From an uncultured Eubacteriales bacterium (GTDB taxonomy: Bacteria; Bacillota; Clostridia; Oscillospirales; Oscillospiraceae): DNA of 64,000 nt. Location of the stretch: assembly GCA_900315595.1 (NCBI GenBank), contig OMZQ01000001.1, forward strand, positions 1 through 64,000. The letters run 5' to 3'. Within the stretch, counting starts at the first letter, position 1. Each line of letters begins with the position of its first letter. Position numbers and translations under genes: made by a program. Shown piece after piece: positions 34,132 to 43,075 of the stretch. The notes under the pieces were generated by a model. The model was not told the DNA's origin, searched no databases, and saw nothing but the letters and a program-made list of their open reading frames with translations.

Positions 34132-35710
34132 TTTTCGTTTCCTTCCTTTCTTCCTTCTTAAATACGGACATCTCCGAGGGATCCATGCGCTTGGCGCCGG
34201 CCATGTAGAGACCCAGCTCCTGAACGGTGATCTGCTTCGGGTCGAATTCGCCAACGATCTCGCCCTCGTACAGAACCAGAATGCGGTCGGAGAGGCTCAT
34301 GACCTCGTCCAGCTCCAGAGAGATCAGCAGAATTGCCTTGCCTTCATCCCGCTCCCGGACAAGCTCGCTGTGAATGAACTCAATGGCGCCGACGTCCAGG
34401 CCGCGGGTGGGCTGAACGGCGATAATCAGTTGCTTATCCCGGTCGATTTCGCGGGCAATGATCGCCTTTTGCTGGTTGCCGCCGGACATGGAACGGGCTA
34501 TCGTGGTCGGACCCTGCCCGGAGCGAACGTCGTATTTCTCAATCAGCTTTTCAGCATAGCTGCGAACGGCGTTCTTGCGAATAAATCCGGCATGCTCGAA
34601 CTGTTTTTCCCGGAAGCGCTGGAGGACCATGTTCTGCTCAAGCGTGAAATCCAGCACCAGACCGTGCTTGTGGCGGTCCTCCGGAATGTGGCTCAAATAG
34701 TCCTGACGCTTGTGGATGGAGGCGCGGGTGATATCCTCGCCGCCAACCAGCACCTTTCCGGACGAGGGGCGTTCCAGACCGGTCAGACCGTAGACCAGCT
34801 CACTCTGGCCGTTGCCGTCAATGCCGGCAATGCAGAGGATCTCACCCTTCCGAGCCTGGAAGGATACGTTCTTCACGGCGTTGTTGTGGTGCAGGCGGGA
34901 AGGAATCGTCAGATTCTGAACGTCGAGGACGACATCGCCGGGCTTTGCAGGTTCCTTGACGACCTGAAGCTGAACTGGGCGGCCGACCATCATGTTGGAA
35001 AGCTCCTGCTTGTTGGTATCAGCCACGTCAACGGTGCCGATGTACTTGCCCTTGCGCAGAACGGATACGCGATCGGCGACTGCCATGATCTCGTTGAGCT
35101 TGTGGGTAATAAACAGGATGGATTTTCCCTCACGCTTGAAGCCGCGCATGATCTCCATGAGCTCGTCGATTTCCTGCGGGGTCAGAACTGCAGTCGGCTC
35201 GTCAAAAATCAGGATTTCATTGTCGCGGTAAAGCATCTTGAGGATTTCGGTACGCTGCTGCATACCGACGGTGATATCCTCGACCTTTGCGTCAAGATCC
35301 ACCTTCAGACCGTAGCGATCGATCAGCGCTTCGACCTTCTTGCGCGCTTCCTGCTTTTGCAGGAAGCCCATTTTCGTTGTTTCCGCACCGAGGATAATAT
35401 TCTCCAGCACGGTAAAAACCTCGACGAGCTTGAAGTGCTGGTGCACCATACCGATGTTCAGCTTTGTTGCGTCGTTCGGATTGTTGATCCGGACGACCTC
35501 GCCGTTTTTCTTGATAACGCCTTCCTCCGGCTGATACATGCCGAACAGGACACTCATCAGCGTGGATTTTCCGGCGCCGTTTTCACCGAGCAGGGCATGA
35601 ATTTCTCCGCGGCGAAGCTGGAGGGTGATGTTGTCGTTTGCTTTGATGCCTGGGAACACTTTTGTGATATTGAGCATTTCAATAACAAAATCATCCTTTT
35701 GGTTATTCAT
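34121..35710 (-). CDS. Nucleoside ABC transporter ATP-binding protein (NupO-like)
   Basis: A 529-residue tandem ABC ATPase. First domain: Walker A GENGAGKSTLMS (about 39-50), signature near ITVGMQQRTEILKML, Walker B ILIFDEPTAVL. Second domain: a degenerate Walker A (GIDGNGQSEL), signature RSMSGGNQQK, and LIIAVQPTRGLDVGA. This architecture is shared with sugar ABC ATPases (RbsA) and NupO/YufO. With the BMP lipoprotein and two permeases it forms one importer. Confidence 0.95.
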   Translation of the reverse strand: MNNQKDDFVIEMLNITKVFPGIKANDNITLQLRRGEIHALLGENGAGKSTLMSVLFGMYQPEEGVIKKNGEVVRINNPNDATKLNIGMVHQHFKLVEVFTVLENIILGAETTKMGFLQKQEARKKVEALIDRYGLKVDLDAKVEDITVGMQQRTEILKMLYRDNEILIFDEPTAVLTPQEIDELMEIMRGFKREGKSILFITHKLNEIMAVADRVSVLRKGKYIGTVDVADTNKQELSNMMVGRPVQLQVVKEPAKPGDVVLDVQNLTIPSRLHHNNAVKNVSFQARKGEILCIAGIDGNGQSELVYGLTGLERPSSGKVLVGGEDITRASIHKRQDYLSHIPEDRHKHGLVLDFTLEQNMVLQRFREKQFEHAGFIRKNAVRSYAEKLIEKYDVRSGQGPTTIARSMSGGNQQKAIIAREIDRDKQLIIAVQPTRGLDVGAIEFIHSELVRERDEGKAILLISLELDEVMSLSDRILVLYEGEIVGEFDPKQITVQELGLYMAGAKRMDPSEMSVFKKEERKETKNGQ

Positions 35711-35827
35711 ACCACACCTACTTTCCGATTCATCTGAGCCGCAGCACCGCAGCTTGAATTTATTATAGCAGTGGAAGCGCGAAAATGCAAGATAGTTGTT
35801 AAAAAACTTTAAACGAAATAAAACAGA

Positions 35828-35848
35828 GGAGAGGCGCGAAGCCTCTCC
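35828..35848 (-). terminator. Terminator between the BMP lipoprotein and ABC genes
   Basis: GGAGAGGC pairs with GCCTCTCC around 5 bases. On the minus strand TCTGTTTTATTTC follows. As a partial terminator it would keep expression of the binding protein above that of the membrane components. Confidence 0.75.
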
Positions 35849-35869
35849 CCTGCCGGTAATCAGGGAGTA

Positions 35870-37003
35870 TTACTCAACAATATTCAGAGTGACGTTCTCG
35901 AGGTTGCCAACCTTGGAAGGATCGTTGTCAACGGTGATCTTGCCGGTCACGATGTCGTTGAGCATAGCCTTGTAATCGTCAACGCTCCAGTTCTTCAGGG
36001 ACCAGGTGGCGATGGGCAGACCAACAGCCTCTTCCTTGGCGCCGAGGATGGTGCAGACGCCGCCCCACTTGGACCAGTCGCCGCCGTCGACAGCGTAAGC
36101 AGCCTTGAGGGCGAGCTGCGCAGCTTCGCCAATGCCCTTCAGAGCAGAGGTGATAACGGTCTTGGAGGCAGAGCTCTGGTCGACGTCAACGCCGATGACC
36201 TTCGCGTCGTTCGCGGAAGCAGCAGCGGTGATGGATTCGAAGATGGAGCCGCCGCAGGAGAAGATGACCTCGGTGCCGTTGCTGTACCAGCCGGAAGCCA
36301 GGGTCTGCAGATCAGCGGAAGGAGCGAAGTTCGCGCCGTACAGGAAGGTGTAGTTCATCTCGACCTTAGCGCCCTTCTTGGCAGCAGCGTCATTGGCGCC
36401 CTGCACGTAGCCCCAGCCGTAACGGTTGACAGCGGGGTTCTCACCGCCGCCGCCGCCGCAGAAGCCGAGCTTGGTGTAGCCTTCCATGACAGCAGCATAG
36501 CCGGCCAGATAGCCGCACTGCTCTTCCTGGAACGCGATGGAAGCGATGTTCTTGCTCGGGGTATCGATCTGCCAGCCGTCGATGAAGACGAACTTGACGT
36601 CGGGGTAAGCGTTGGCAGCCTTCTCCAGAGCTTTGGCCTGCATGAAGCCGGCGCAGACAATGACCTTCGCGCCGTTGTCGGCAGCGTCCTTCATCGCGTT
36701 GAAGCGGTCGTCGTCGGTCGCGTTGGAGCTGTTGGCGGGCTGATAGTACTTGTAGGACTTGCCGTTCGCATCAGCAAACAGCTTGACGCCGTCGTAGGTG
36801 CCCTGGTTGAAGGACTTGTCCTTGAGCTGGCCGACGTCGGTCACGAAAGCGATTTCGTACTTGCCGTCAGAAGAGGTCATGGTGTCGGGAATGCTGTCGG
36901 CAGTCTTGCCTTCAGCGTCGGTATCCTTCTTCGCCGTCGCGCAGCCGACAAACAGAGCGGCAACCATGGCGAGAACAAGGACAAGCGCAAGAATTTTCTT
37001 CAT
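35870..37003 (-). CDS. BMP-family nucleoside-binding lipoprotein
   Basis: A 377-residue lipoprotein: signal peptide with lipobox (AALFVGC, Cys22), then a periplasmic-binding-protein fold of the BMP/PnrA family (IAFVTDVGQLKDKSFNQGTYDG, about 49-70; VFIDGWQIDTPSKNIASIAFQEEQCGYLAGYAAV, given as positions about 140-173; later GVDVDQSS). BMP proteins bind purine nucleosides and feed the YufOPQ-type permease. GGAGG ribosome site. It has its own promoter and leader hairpin. Confidence 0.92.
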   Translation of the reverse strand: MKKILALVLVLAMVAALFVGCATAKKDTDAEGKTADSIPDTMTSSDGKYEIAFVTDVGQLKDKSFNQGTYDGVKLFADANGKSYKYYQPANSSNATDDDRFNAMKDAADNGAKVIVCAGFMQAKALEKAANAYPDVKFVFIDGWQIDTPSKNIASIAFQEEQCGYLAGYAAVMEGYTKLGFCGGGGGENPAVNRYGWGYVQGANDAAAKKGAKVEMNYTFLYGANFAPSADLQTLASGWYSNGTEVIFSCGGSIFESITAAASANDAKVIGVDVDQSSASKTVITSALKGIGEAAQLALKAAYAVDGGDWSKWGGVCTILGAKEEAVGLPIATWSLKNWSVDDYKAMLNDIVTGKITVDNDPSKVGNLENVTLNIVE

Positions 37004-37036
37004 TTGTTTGTTCCTCCATTATCAAATGTAATTTTA

Positions 37037-37068
37037 TGATATAGGCAGACTTCGCCTATTCATCGTAC
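37037..37068 (-). promoter_or_regulatory. Leader hairpin of the BMP gene
   Basis: ATAGGC and GCCTAT pair around 7 bases, extended by flanking GAT/ATC, just after the promoter. It may be an mRNA-stabilising or small regulatory structure. It does not match the purine riboswitch core I would expect. Confidence 0.35.
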
Positions 37069-37070
37069 GT

Positions 37071-37099
37071 ATTATGCCACAAAGAATCGGAAAAATCAA
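37071..37099 (-). promoter_or_regulatory. Promoter of the BMP/nup genes
   Basis: Minus-strand TTGATT (37094-37099), a 17-base spacer and CATAAT (37071-37076). Confidence 0.65.
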
Positions 37100-37157
37100 G
37101 TATCTATTACACTTTTGCTAAAAATAAATCCCGGATTCTTCATATAGATACTGAGGA

Positions 37158-37568
37158 TCATTTCAGGTCTGCGGGAGAAAAGCTCATCGGAAGCATTTCC
37201 CCGAGCGTCACCGTCTCAAAAGCGCCGTTCTCTCTTCCGAGATAGAGCTTGAAATCCAGATCGCAGAATTCCCGCATGACCTGACGGCAGACGCCGCAGG
37301 GCGGAAACAGGCCGGTGATCTCCTCCCCTGCCCTGCCTCCGACCACCGCGATGGCTTCAAAGTCCCGCTCGCCGTCATAGACGGCCTTGAAGAAAGCGGT
37401 GCGCTCGGCGCAGACCGTCGGACCAAAGGCAGCGTTTTCAATGTTGCATCCCTGATAGATTTTGCCGTCTTTGCACAGAAGCGCAGCGCCGACGGAAAAA
37501 CCGGAATAAGGAACGTAAGCGTGCGAACGAGCTTCCTTTGCAAGGTTGACTAATTCGATGGGCGTCAT
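37158..37568 (-). CDS. cdd: Cytidine deaminase
   Basis: A 136-residue homotetrameric-type deaminase converting (deoxy)cytidine to (deoxy)uridine. Zinc site: CAERTAFFKA (Cys53, Glu55) and PCGVCRQVMREF (two cysteines). N-terminal YVPYSGFSVGAALL is typical. It overlaps deoB by 4 bases. Confidence 0.95.
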   Translation of the reverse strand: MTPIELVNLAKEARSHAYVPYSGFSVGAALLCKDGKIYQGCNIENAAFGPTVCAERTAFFKAVYDGERDFEAIAVVGGRAGEEITGLFPPCGVCRQVMREFCDLDFKLYLGRENGAFETVTLGEMLPMSFSPADLK

Positions 37569-38731
37569 ACGATCTCCTCCTTGAAGCTGATGCCTTCCGT
37601 TTCGAGGGGCAGTCCGAAAAGATCGCAGATCGTAGCGGCGATGTTTGCGAAGCAGGTTCCGGTGCCGAGGTTGGCGGGGCGGATCTTCGGTCCGAGGGCA
37701 AGGATCGGGATATACTCGCGGGTGTGGTCGGTGGTACGGGTATAGGCAGGGTCGCAGCCGTGGTCGGCCGTGATCATCACGGCGTCGTCAGGTCCGAGCT
37801 TTGCCAGCAGCTTGGGCAGCCACGCGTCGAACTCAGTCAAAGCGGCGGCGTAGCCGTCGATGTCGCGGCGGTGGCCGTAGAGCATATCGAAGTCTACCAG
37901 GTTGGTGAAGCACAGACCGGTGAAGTCGCGGTCGGCGTAGGCCAACGTTTTTTCCATGCCGTCGGTGTTGCCCTTGGTATAGACGTGCTCGGTAATTCCG
38001 ACGCCCGCGAAGATATCGAAGATCTTGCCGACGGCCAATGAATCCAGACCGGCGTCCTTGAAGGCGTCAAGCATCGTCTTCCGGGGCGGCTCCAGAGAGA
38101 AGTCGTGGCGGTTGGAGGTGCGGGTGTAGTTTCCGTTCCCGTGACCGACGAAGGGGCGGGCGATCACGCGGCCCACGCCGTGCTTGCCGCGCAGGATCTG
38201 GCGGGCGATGCGGCAGTCACGGTAGAGCTCCTCAAGGGGAACGACCTCCTCATGGGCGGCGATCTGGAAGACGGAATCGGCGGAGGTGTAGACGATCAGA
38301 TCGCCTGTGCGCACGTGCTCGTCGCCGTATTCGTTGATCACAGCCGTGCCGGACCAGGGCGCGTTCGCCAGAACGCCGCGTCCGGTCTGCTCGCGGAAGG
38401 GCTTCAGGACCTCCTCCGGGAAACCGTTGGGATAGGTTGGCATAGGGTCGCGGGAAACGATGCCGGCAATCTCCCAGTGGCCGATCGTGGTGTCCTTCCC
38501 TGCAGAGGCCTCGGCGATTTTACCGTAGGCTCCGGTCGGATGCTCGACGGGGCCGAGGAAGCTCAGTCCATCGACGTTGCCGAGACCGGCGGCGCGGAGA
38601 TTCGGAATGTGCAGCTTGTCGGAGCTTGCACAGGAGCGAAGCGTATTGACGTCATAGTCGCCGAACTTGGCGGCGTCCGGCGCTTCGCCCGCACCGCAGG
38701 AGTCAAGCACGATTAAAAAAATGCGTTTCAT
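37565..38731 (-). CDS. deoB: Phosphopentomutase
   Basis: A 388-residue alkaline-phosphatase-superfamily mutase interconverting (deoxy)ribose 1- and 5-phosphate. FLIVLDSCGAGEAPDA at the N-terminus carries the metal-binding Asp; DTTIGHWEIAG, NLVDFDMLYGHRRD and MITADHGCDPAYTRTTDHTRE carry the Thr and further Asp/His ligands. It links the phosphorylase (deoD) to central metabolism. Confidence 0.95.
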   Translation of the reverse strand: MKRIFLIVLDSCGAGEAPDAAKFGDYDVNTLRSCASSDKLHIPNLRAAGLGNVDGLSFLGPVEHPTGAYGKIAEASAGKDTTIGHWEIAGIVSRDPMPTYPNGFPEEVLKPFREQTGRGVLANAPWSGTAVINEYGDEHVRTGDLIVYTSADSVFQIAAHEEVVPLEELYRDCRIARQILRGKHGVGRVIARPFVGHGNGNYTRTSNRHDFSLEPPRKTMLDAFKDAGLDSLAVGKIFDIFAGVGITEHVYTKGNTDGMEKTLAYADRDFTGLCFTNLVDFDMLYGHRRDIDGYAAALTEFDAWLPKLLAKLGPDDAVMITADHGCDPAYTRTTDHTREYIPILALGPKIRPANLGTGTCFANIAATICDLFGLPLETEGISFKEEIV

Positions 38732-38756
38732 CTTTGATCCTTCCTTTCCGAACGGA

Positions 38757-39497
38757 TTACCGTTCCAGCTTGACTGCGGTCTCCAGGGCGACCCGCATCA
38801 TCTGCTCGAAGCCGGTCTGACGCTCCTCGGCGGAGAGGTATTCGCGGCGGATGATCTGGTCGGAAACCGTGCAGATACAAAGGGCGTTTTTGCGGAAACG
38901 GGCGGCGTTCAGATAGAGGGCGGCGGATTCCATCTCGATGGCCATAATGCCCATCTTTTGCCAATTCTTCTTGGGATTCAGCGCGTCGGGAACGCCCTCA
39001 TCGTCGTCATAGAAGAAGTCGGACGACAGAATGTTGCCCACGTGATAGACTGCGCCGAGCTCCTCGGCGGCGGTCGATGCGGCGCGAAGCATTTCAAACG
39101 AACAGATCGGGGCGAAGGTCCCCATCAGATGAAACTGTTCCTGGTAGTTGGAGTCCATGCTTGCGCCCATCGCCATGACGATGTCCTTGAGGTTGATGTC
39201 GGGCTGGATCGCGCCGGCGGAGCCGATGCGCATGATGTTGCGTACGTCGTAGTTTTCAAACAGCTCGCGGGAATAGATGCCGATGGACGGCATGCCCATC
39301 CCGGAGGCCATGACGGAGACGCGGACGCCCTTGTACAGGCCGGTATAGCCCTGCACGCCGCGCACGTTGTTCACAAGGACAGGATTCTCCAGAAAATGCT
39401 CGGCAATGTACTTCGAGCGAAGCGGGTCACCGGGCATGAGGACGGTCTGACCGAAGTCGGCAGGCGTCGCGTTGATATGCGGAGTCGGATAGCTCAT
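38757..39497 (-). CDS. deoD: Purine-nucleoside phosphorylase (DeoD type)
   Basis: A 246-residue hexameric-type PNP. ATG 39497 follows AAGGAGC; an upstream open frame lacks a site. TPHINATPADFGQTVLMPGDPLR opens the protein (positions about 4-26), then MASGMGMPSIGIYSREL, IRIGSAGAIQ, and AIEMESAALYLNA (about 180-192), the substrate-binding Glu region. It phosphorolyses purine nucleosides to base and (deoxy)ribose 1-phosphate. Confidence 0.95.
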   Translation of the reverse strand: MSYPTPHINATPADFGQTVLMPGDPLRSKYIAEHFLENPVLVNNVRGVQGYTGLYKGVRVSVMASGMGMPSIGIYSRELFENYDVRNIMRIGSAGAIQPDINLKDIVMAMGASMDSNYQEQFHLMGTFAPICSFEMLRAASTAAEELGAVYHVGNILSSDFFYDDDEGVPDALNPKKNWQKMGIMAIEMESAALYLNAARFRKNALCICTVSDQIIRREYLSAEERQTGFEQMMRVALETAVKLER

Positions 39498-39513
39498 ATT
39501 CTTGCTCCTTTCC

Positions 39514-40104
39514 TTACTGTCGATGCAGCTTGATTTTACGGTGCTCGCGAATGGCGGAGGTGTAGCAGCGATGACACATGGCAATATAGCAGTCGTTTCC
39601 GCCGATCAGAACCTGCGCGCCCTCGGTGACGACGAAACCGTCCACAACGCGGGCGTTGACCGTTGCCTTGGATCCGCAGTCGCAGATGGTCTTGATCTCC
39701 TGAATGGAGTCGGCAAGCTCAAACAGCCGCTGGGAACCGGGGAACAGCCTGGTCTGAAAGTCGGTGCGCAGGCCGAAGCAGAGAACCGGCACGTTCAGCT
39801 CGTCCACGATTCGGCGAAGCTGGTCGATCTGCTGCGGGGCCAGGAACTGACATTCGTCCACGATGATCACGTCGGTTTTCCGTTCCCGGAACATTTGATA
39901 GAGGTCGGCATTTGCACCGACACTTTCGGCCTCGGCCTTGAGCCCGATGCGGGACTGAACCACGGAAGCCCCGTCGCGGTTGTCGGTGGCCGGCTTGATC
40001 AGCCAGACCGTCATATCGTTTTCTTCGTAGTTGTACTTTGTGATCAGCGCCTGAGCAGTCTTTGAGGAGCCCATCGCACCGTATTTGAAATAGAGCTTAG
40101 CCAT
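39514..40104 (-). CDS. tdk: Thymidine kinase
   Basis: A 196-residue type II thymidine kinase. ATG 40104 has GGAGG; the longer frame crosses the promoter. Walker A-type YGAMGSSKTAQAL (about 8-20), VIIVDECQFL (Walker B), a lasso region, and zinc cysteines CDCGSKA and CHRCY. First gene of the tdk-deoD-deoB-cdd operon. Confidence 0.95.
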   Translation of the reverse strand: MAKLYFKYGAMGSSKTAQALITKYNYEENDMTVWLIKPATDNRDGASVVQSRIGLKAEAESVGANADLYQMFRERKTDVIIVDECQFLAPQQIDQLRRIVDELNVPVLCFGLRTDFQTRLFPGSQRLFELADSIQEIKTICDCGSKATVNARVVDGFVVTEGAQVLIGGNDCYIAMCHRCYTSAIREHRKIKLHRQ

Positions 40105-40140
40105 GTCAGCCTCCGCTTGCAGGTATTTGTGTGTTTGAAT

Positions 40141-40169
40141 ATTATACCCTGTTTCGTTCTCGGTTTCAA
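40141..40169 (-). promoter_or_regulatory. Promoter of the tdk-deoD-deoB-cdd operon
   Basis: Minus-strand TTGAAA (40164-40169), a 17-base spacer and TATAAT (40141-40146). Confidence 0.75.
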
Positions 40170-40269
40170 TCAAAATTTTTATGAATTTGGGAAGACCTAT
40201 ACAGAAAGGGATCGGAGCTGAGCGTACGCAATGGAAACGGCCCGCGGGATCGCCGCGGGCCGTAAGGAG

Positions 40270-41460
40270 TTACAGGATCGGAATTTTGATGGTAAGGTCG
40301 CTGACGGGGTAGGCGGAGCATGCGTGGAACCAGCCGAGCTGCTTGTCCATCTCGCGGCGTCCGTCTCCCAGCGGGGAGACGAAAATCTCACCGGAGAGAA
40401 GCTGCGTCCGGCAGTATCCGCACTCGCCGCAGCGACAGTGCGTGTCCACCGGGATTGCCGCCCGTTCCAGGGCGACGGCCACGGGCTCGTCTCCGCGGGC
40501 AGAGATCACGTTCTCGTGAATGCCGCGCCGGACCGTCAGCCTCCAGACCTTATCCTTGTTCCCGGCAGGGTAGCCGGGAAGCACGGACGGATCGGTCGGC
40601 TGGCCTACGACGTCATGGCGGAAGCGGCGGGCCGTAAAGCCAAGTTCGCTTGCCGCCTGCCTGACCAGATTGAACATGGCGAGCGGGCCGCAGAACATCA
40701 GGGTCGGGTCCTTGCCCATATACTTTGCGATCAGGTCCTTCGTGATGAAGCCCCGCTCTCCTTTCCATTCGTCGTCGCCGGAAAGAACGTGGACGACCTT
40801 GATCCTCGGGCACTCGCGTTCGAGCGTTGCAAGCTCGTCGCCCAAAACGATGTCGCTATGGTGAACCGAGCCGTAGAGGATCGTGAGCGATACGTCCTTC
40901 ATTTTGCCGAAGGCGATCTCGCGGGCCATCGAATAGAAGGGCGTGATGCCGGAGCCGCCCGCAAGGGCGACAAGGTTTCTGCTGTCGCGCAGGGGCTCGT
41001 AATAGAAGGTTCCGTACGGCAGATCGGTCAGAAGCTCAGTTCCGACCTTGACCTGCTCGAAAAAGTAATCCGGGACCAGATAAGGCCGGTTGCGGCGGAT
41101 CGTGACCTCAACGAAGCCGTTATCACCCAGAGCATCGCACGGCGCGGAGGAAATGGTATAGGGACGGGTCAGCTCGCTCTCGCCGATGTGCAGGCGGAAG
41201 CTCAGATATTGACCGGCCTGGAAGACCGGGAGCTTTGCCGAGACCGGAACCATGCGGTAGATGCGGGACGTCGGGGAGGCCTCGCGGATCTCAGTCACGC
41301 GCAGAAGCATCGGATCGGGATGCAGGGCGTCGGCCACGGTTCGGATAAAGTCGTTGGGGTCCGGCACGGAAGAGGCTGTCTCGATGCTCTTTCTGCGAGC
41401 CGCGGTGACGCGGGACGCGCCGCCGACGTCTTTCAGAAAGCCTTTGACCTTGATGCTCAT
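40270..41460 (-). CDS. FAD/NAD(P)-binding ferredoxin reductase with C-terminal 2Fe-2S domain
   Basis: A 396-residue electron-transfer protein. An N-terminal lead (about 1-50) precedes an FNR-type FAD domain (RPYTISSAP, about 99-107) and an NAD(P) domain (LAGGSGITPFYSMARE; MFCGPLAMF). The C-terminal plant-type ferredoxin has the Cys-x4-Cys-x2-Cys pattern in CRCGECGYC and a last Cys in FHAC. It would pass electrons from NAD(P)H via FAD to the cluster, probably to the flavoproteins encoded upstream, whose stop it overlaps by 4 bases. Partner and pathway unknown. Confidence 0.85.
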   Translation of the reverse strand: MSIKVKGFLKDVGGASRVTAARRKSIETASSVPDPNDFIRTVADALHPDPMLLRVTEIREASPTSRIYRMVPVSAKLPVFQAGQYLSFRLHIGESELTRPYTISSAPCDALGDNGFVEVTIRRNRPYLVPDYFFEQVKVGTELLTDLPYGTFYYEPLRDSRNLVALAGGSGITPFYSMAREIAFGKMKDVSLTILYGSVHHSDIVLGDELATLERECPRIKVVHVLSGDDEWKGERGFITKDLIAKYMGKDPTLMFCGPLAMFNLVRQAASELGFTARRFRHDVVGQPTDPSVLPGYPAGNKDKVWRLTVRRGIHENVISARGDEPVAVALERAAIPVDTHCRCGECGYCRTQLLSGEIFVSPLGDGRREMDKQLGWFHACSAYPVSDLTIKIPIL

Positions 41461-43001
41461 TTCTGCGCCTCCTTCTTCTTTGCCAGATCGTCCAGGATCG
41501 CCTTGGCCGCGGCTCTGCCGTTGGTGATCTGCGGGCCCATGCCGTCGCCGGACATTCCGTGTGCGCCGGCAAATTCCAGACCGTCAATGAAGTGGTCTTC
41601 GTGCTTCATTTGCAGACGGGCCACCGCATGATCTTCAAGCCTGTGAGAATAGCCGTAAATGCTTCCCTTCCAGGCGCCGACGTAGTGGGCGATCGTCATG
41701 GGCGTCGTGACCTCGACCTCCATGATCCTGCTGCGGAAATCCACGCCGGATATTTTGATATACTCCTCCATCATCTCGTTTGCCAGGCGGCGCTTGAGGG
41801 CGTGGTAGTCCTCCGGCTTGACGCCCTTGAAGGGGTCGTTCGGGACCAGGGCGGTGATGGAAAGCTGCGTCTGTCCGGCGGGAACAGCCTCGGGGTTCGC
41901 ATAGTTGACGCAGATCGTGGTGATATAATTGTAAGGCTCGGTCAGATTGGAATAGTTCCGCCAAATCTCGTTGGTGTCCATCGTGCGGCCGGAGAAGGTG
42001 GAATAGTTCATCAAACCGTTCTCCTTGGGTGTGCCCTCCAGGACCATGATCACGCTGACGGGGCAGACGGAAAGCTCGCGGCCGTTGACCATCTTGATCG
42101 CTCCAGCGGGAACCTCGGACAGCGGCTCGATCATCTGGGTGTAGACCTTGTTGGGATAGGGCGCGGAGATCACGTAGTCGGAGTGGATCTCGTCGCCGCG
42201 CTTCGTGCGGACGCCGCAGACCTTTCCGTCTTTGACCAGGATCTTTTCGACCTCCTGACGGAATTCATACTGTGCGCCGTTTTCCTCCACCTTTTGCTGC
42301 ATCCGCATGGACATTTCATGGCTGAAATAGCGGCAGACGTAGGAGCCGGTGAAGTAGTCAGCCATCAGGAAGGCGTAGATCGTAAACGGGAGCTTGTCCA
42401 TCGGGCTGCCCACGTAGATCCAGTAGGGCGTCAGCAGCTCCACGGCCTTCTTGGGCAGATGGAAGGTCTCGATGACCTCGGTTGCGGAATAGCCGACGGT
42501 TTTGACGAAGTCCGGGTGCTTGAGAAGCATCTGGACCTTGCTCATCGGCGTGACGGACAGAACGTTCATGCTGTCGTAGACCCGGCGGCAGAGGAGCATC
42601 AGCTCATGGACCTTCTCAAAGGTGCCAGGGACGGCGGCGTCGATCTCGCGGGCCATGCGTTCGTAGCCGTCGTGAAGGGTCACGTCCAGCCCGGAGTTCG
42701 GGAGGACGACACGATAACACTCCGGCACGGGAAGCCAGTCGATGTTCACGCCCATATCGTCGAAGAACTGACCGACCTTCAGCCGTTCGCCCTTCTTGCC
42801 GATGGACATCATCTCATGCAGGGTGGCTTCGATCTCGATGCCGTTGCGGACGAAATCCGTTGCGAGGCCGCCCGGAAGGTTGTGCTTCTCCAGGATCAGA
42901 ATATCCTTGACACCCTTGGCCTGTAATTGCAGAGCAGCGGACATGCCGGCCAGTGCGCCGCCGATGATAATGACCTGGTAGTGGTCCTTGTAGAATTTCA
43001 C
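41457..43001 (-). CDS. Phytoene-desaturase-like FAD-dependent oxidoreductase
   Basis: A 514-residue flavoprotein starting at GTG 43001 (AAGGTGG upstream). The N-terminal dinucleotide fold is VIIIGGALAGMSAALQL (about 10-26), then LEKHNLPGGLATDF; the C-terminal FAD motif is GLEFAGAHGMSGDGMGPQITNGR. The organisation is that of the CrtI/amine-oxidase-like NAD(P)/FAD oxidoreductases found in many gut Clostridia, usually without carotenoid genes. No carotenoid pathway is seen here, so the substrate is open. Confidence 0.8.
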   Translation of the reverse strand: MKFYKDHYQVIIIGGALAGMSAALQLQAKGVKDILILEKHNLPGGLATDFVRNGIEIEATLHEMMSIGKKGERLKVGQFFDDMGVNIDWLPVPECYRVVLPNSGLDVTLHDGYERMAREIDAAVPGTFEKVHELMLLCRRVYDSMNVLSVTPMSKVQMLLKHPDFVKTVGYSATEVIETFHLPKKAVELLTPYWIYVGSPMDKLPFTIYAFLMADYFTGSYVCRYFSHEMSMRMQQKVEENGAQYEFRQEVEKILVKDGKVCGVRTKRGDEIHSDYVISAPYPNKVYTQMIEPLSEVPAGAIKMVNGRELSVCPVSVIMVLEGTPKENGLMNYSTFSGRTMDTNEIWRNYSNLTEPYNYITTICVNYANPEAVPAGQTQLSITALVPNDPFKGVKPEDYHALKRRLANEMMEEYIKISGVDFRSRIMEVEVTTPMTIAHYVGAWKGSIYGYSHRLEDHAVARLQMKHEDHFIDGLEFAGAHGMSGDGMGPQITNGRAAAKAILDDLAKKKEAQK

Positions 43002-43075
43002 GGGATACCACCTTTCTTGATTTTTCCGCTTTGCGGATCGGCGCCGCTTCAAAAGGAAGCAGCGGGAGCGTATTC

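Noticed and set aside
34124..35737. A 537-codon open frame antisense to the nucleoside ATPase gene
   Set aside because: Shadow frame; the sense strand encodes a complete tandem ABC ATPase.
37000..37075. A possible purine riboswitch upstream of the BMP lipoprotein gene
   Set aside because: The conserved purine-riboswitch junction and loop sequences are not visible; only a simple hairpin is.
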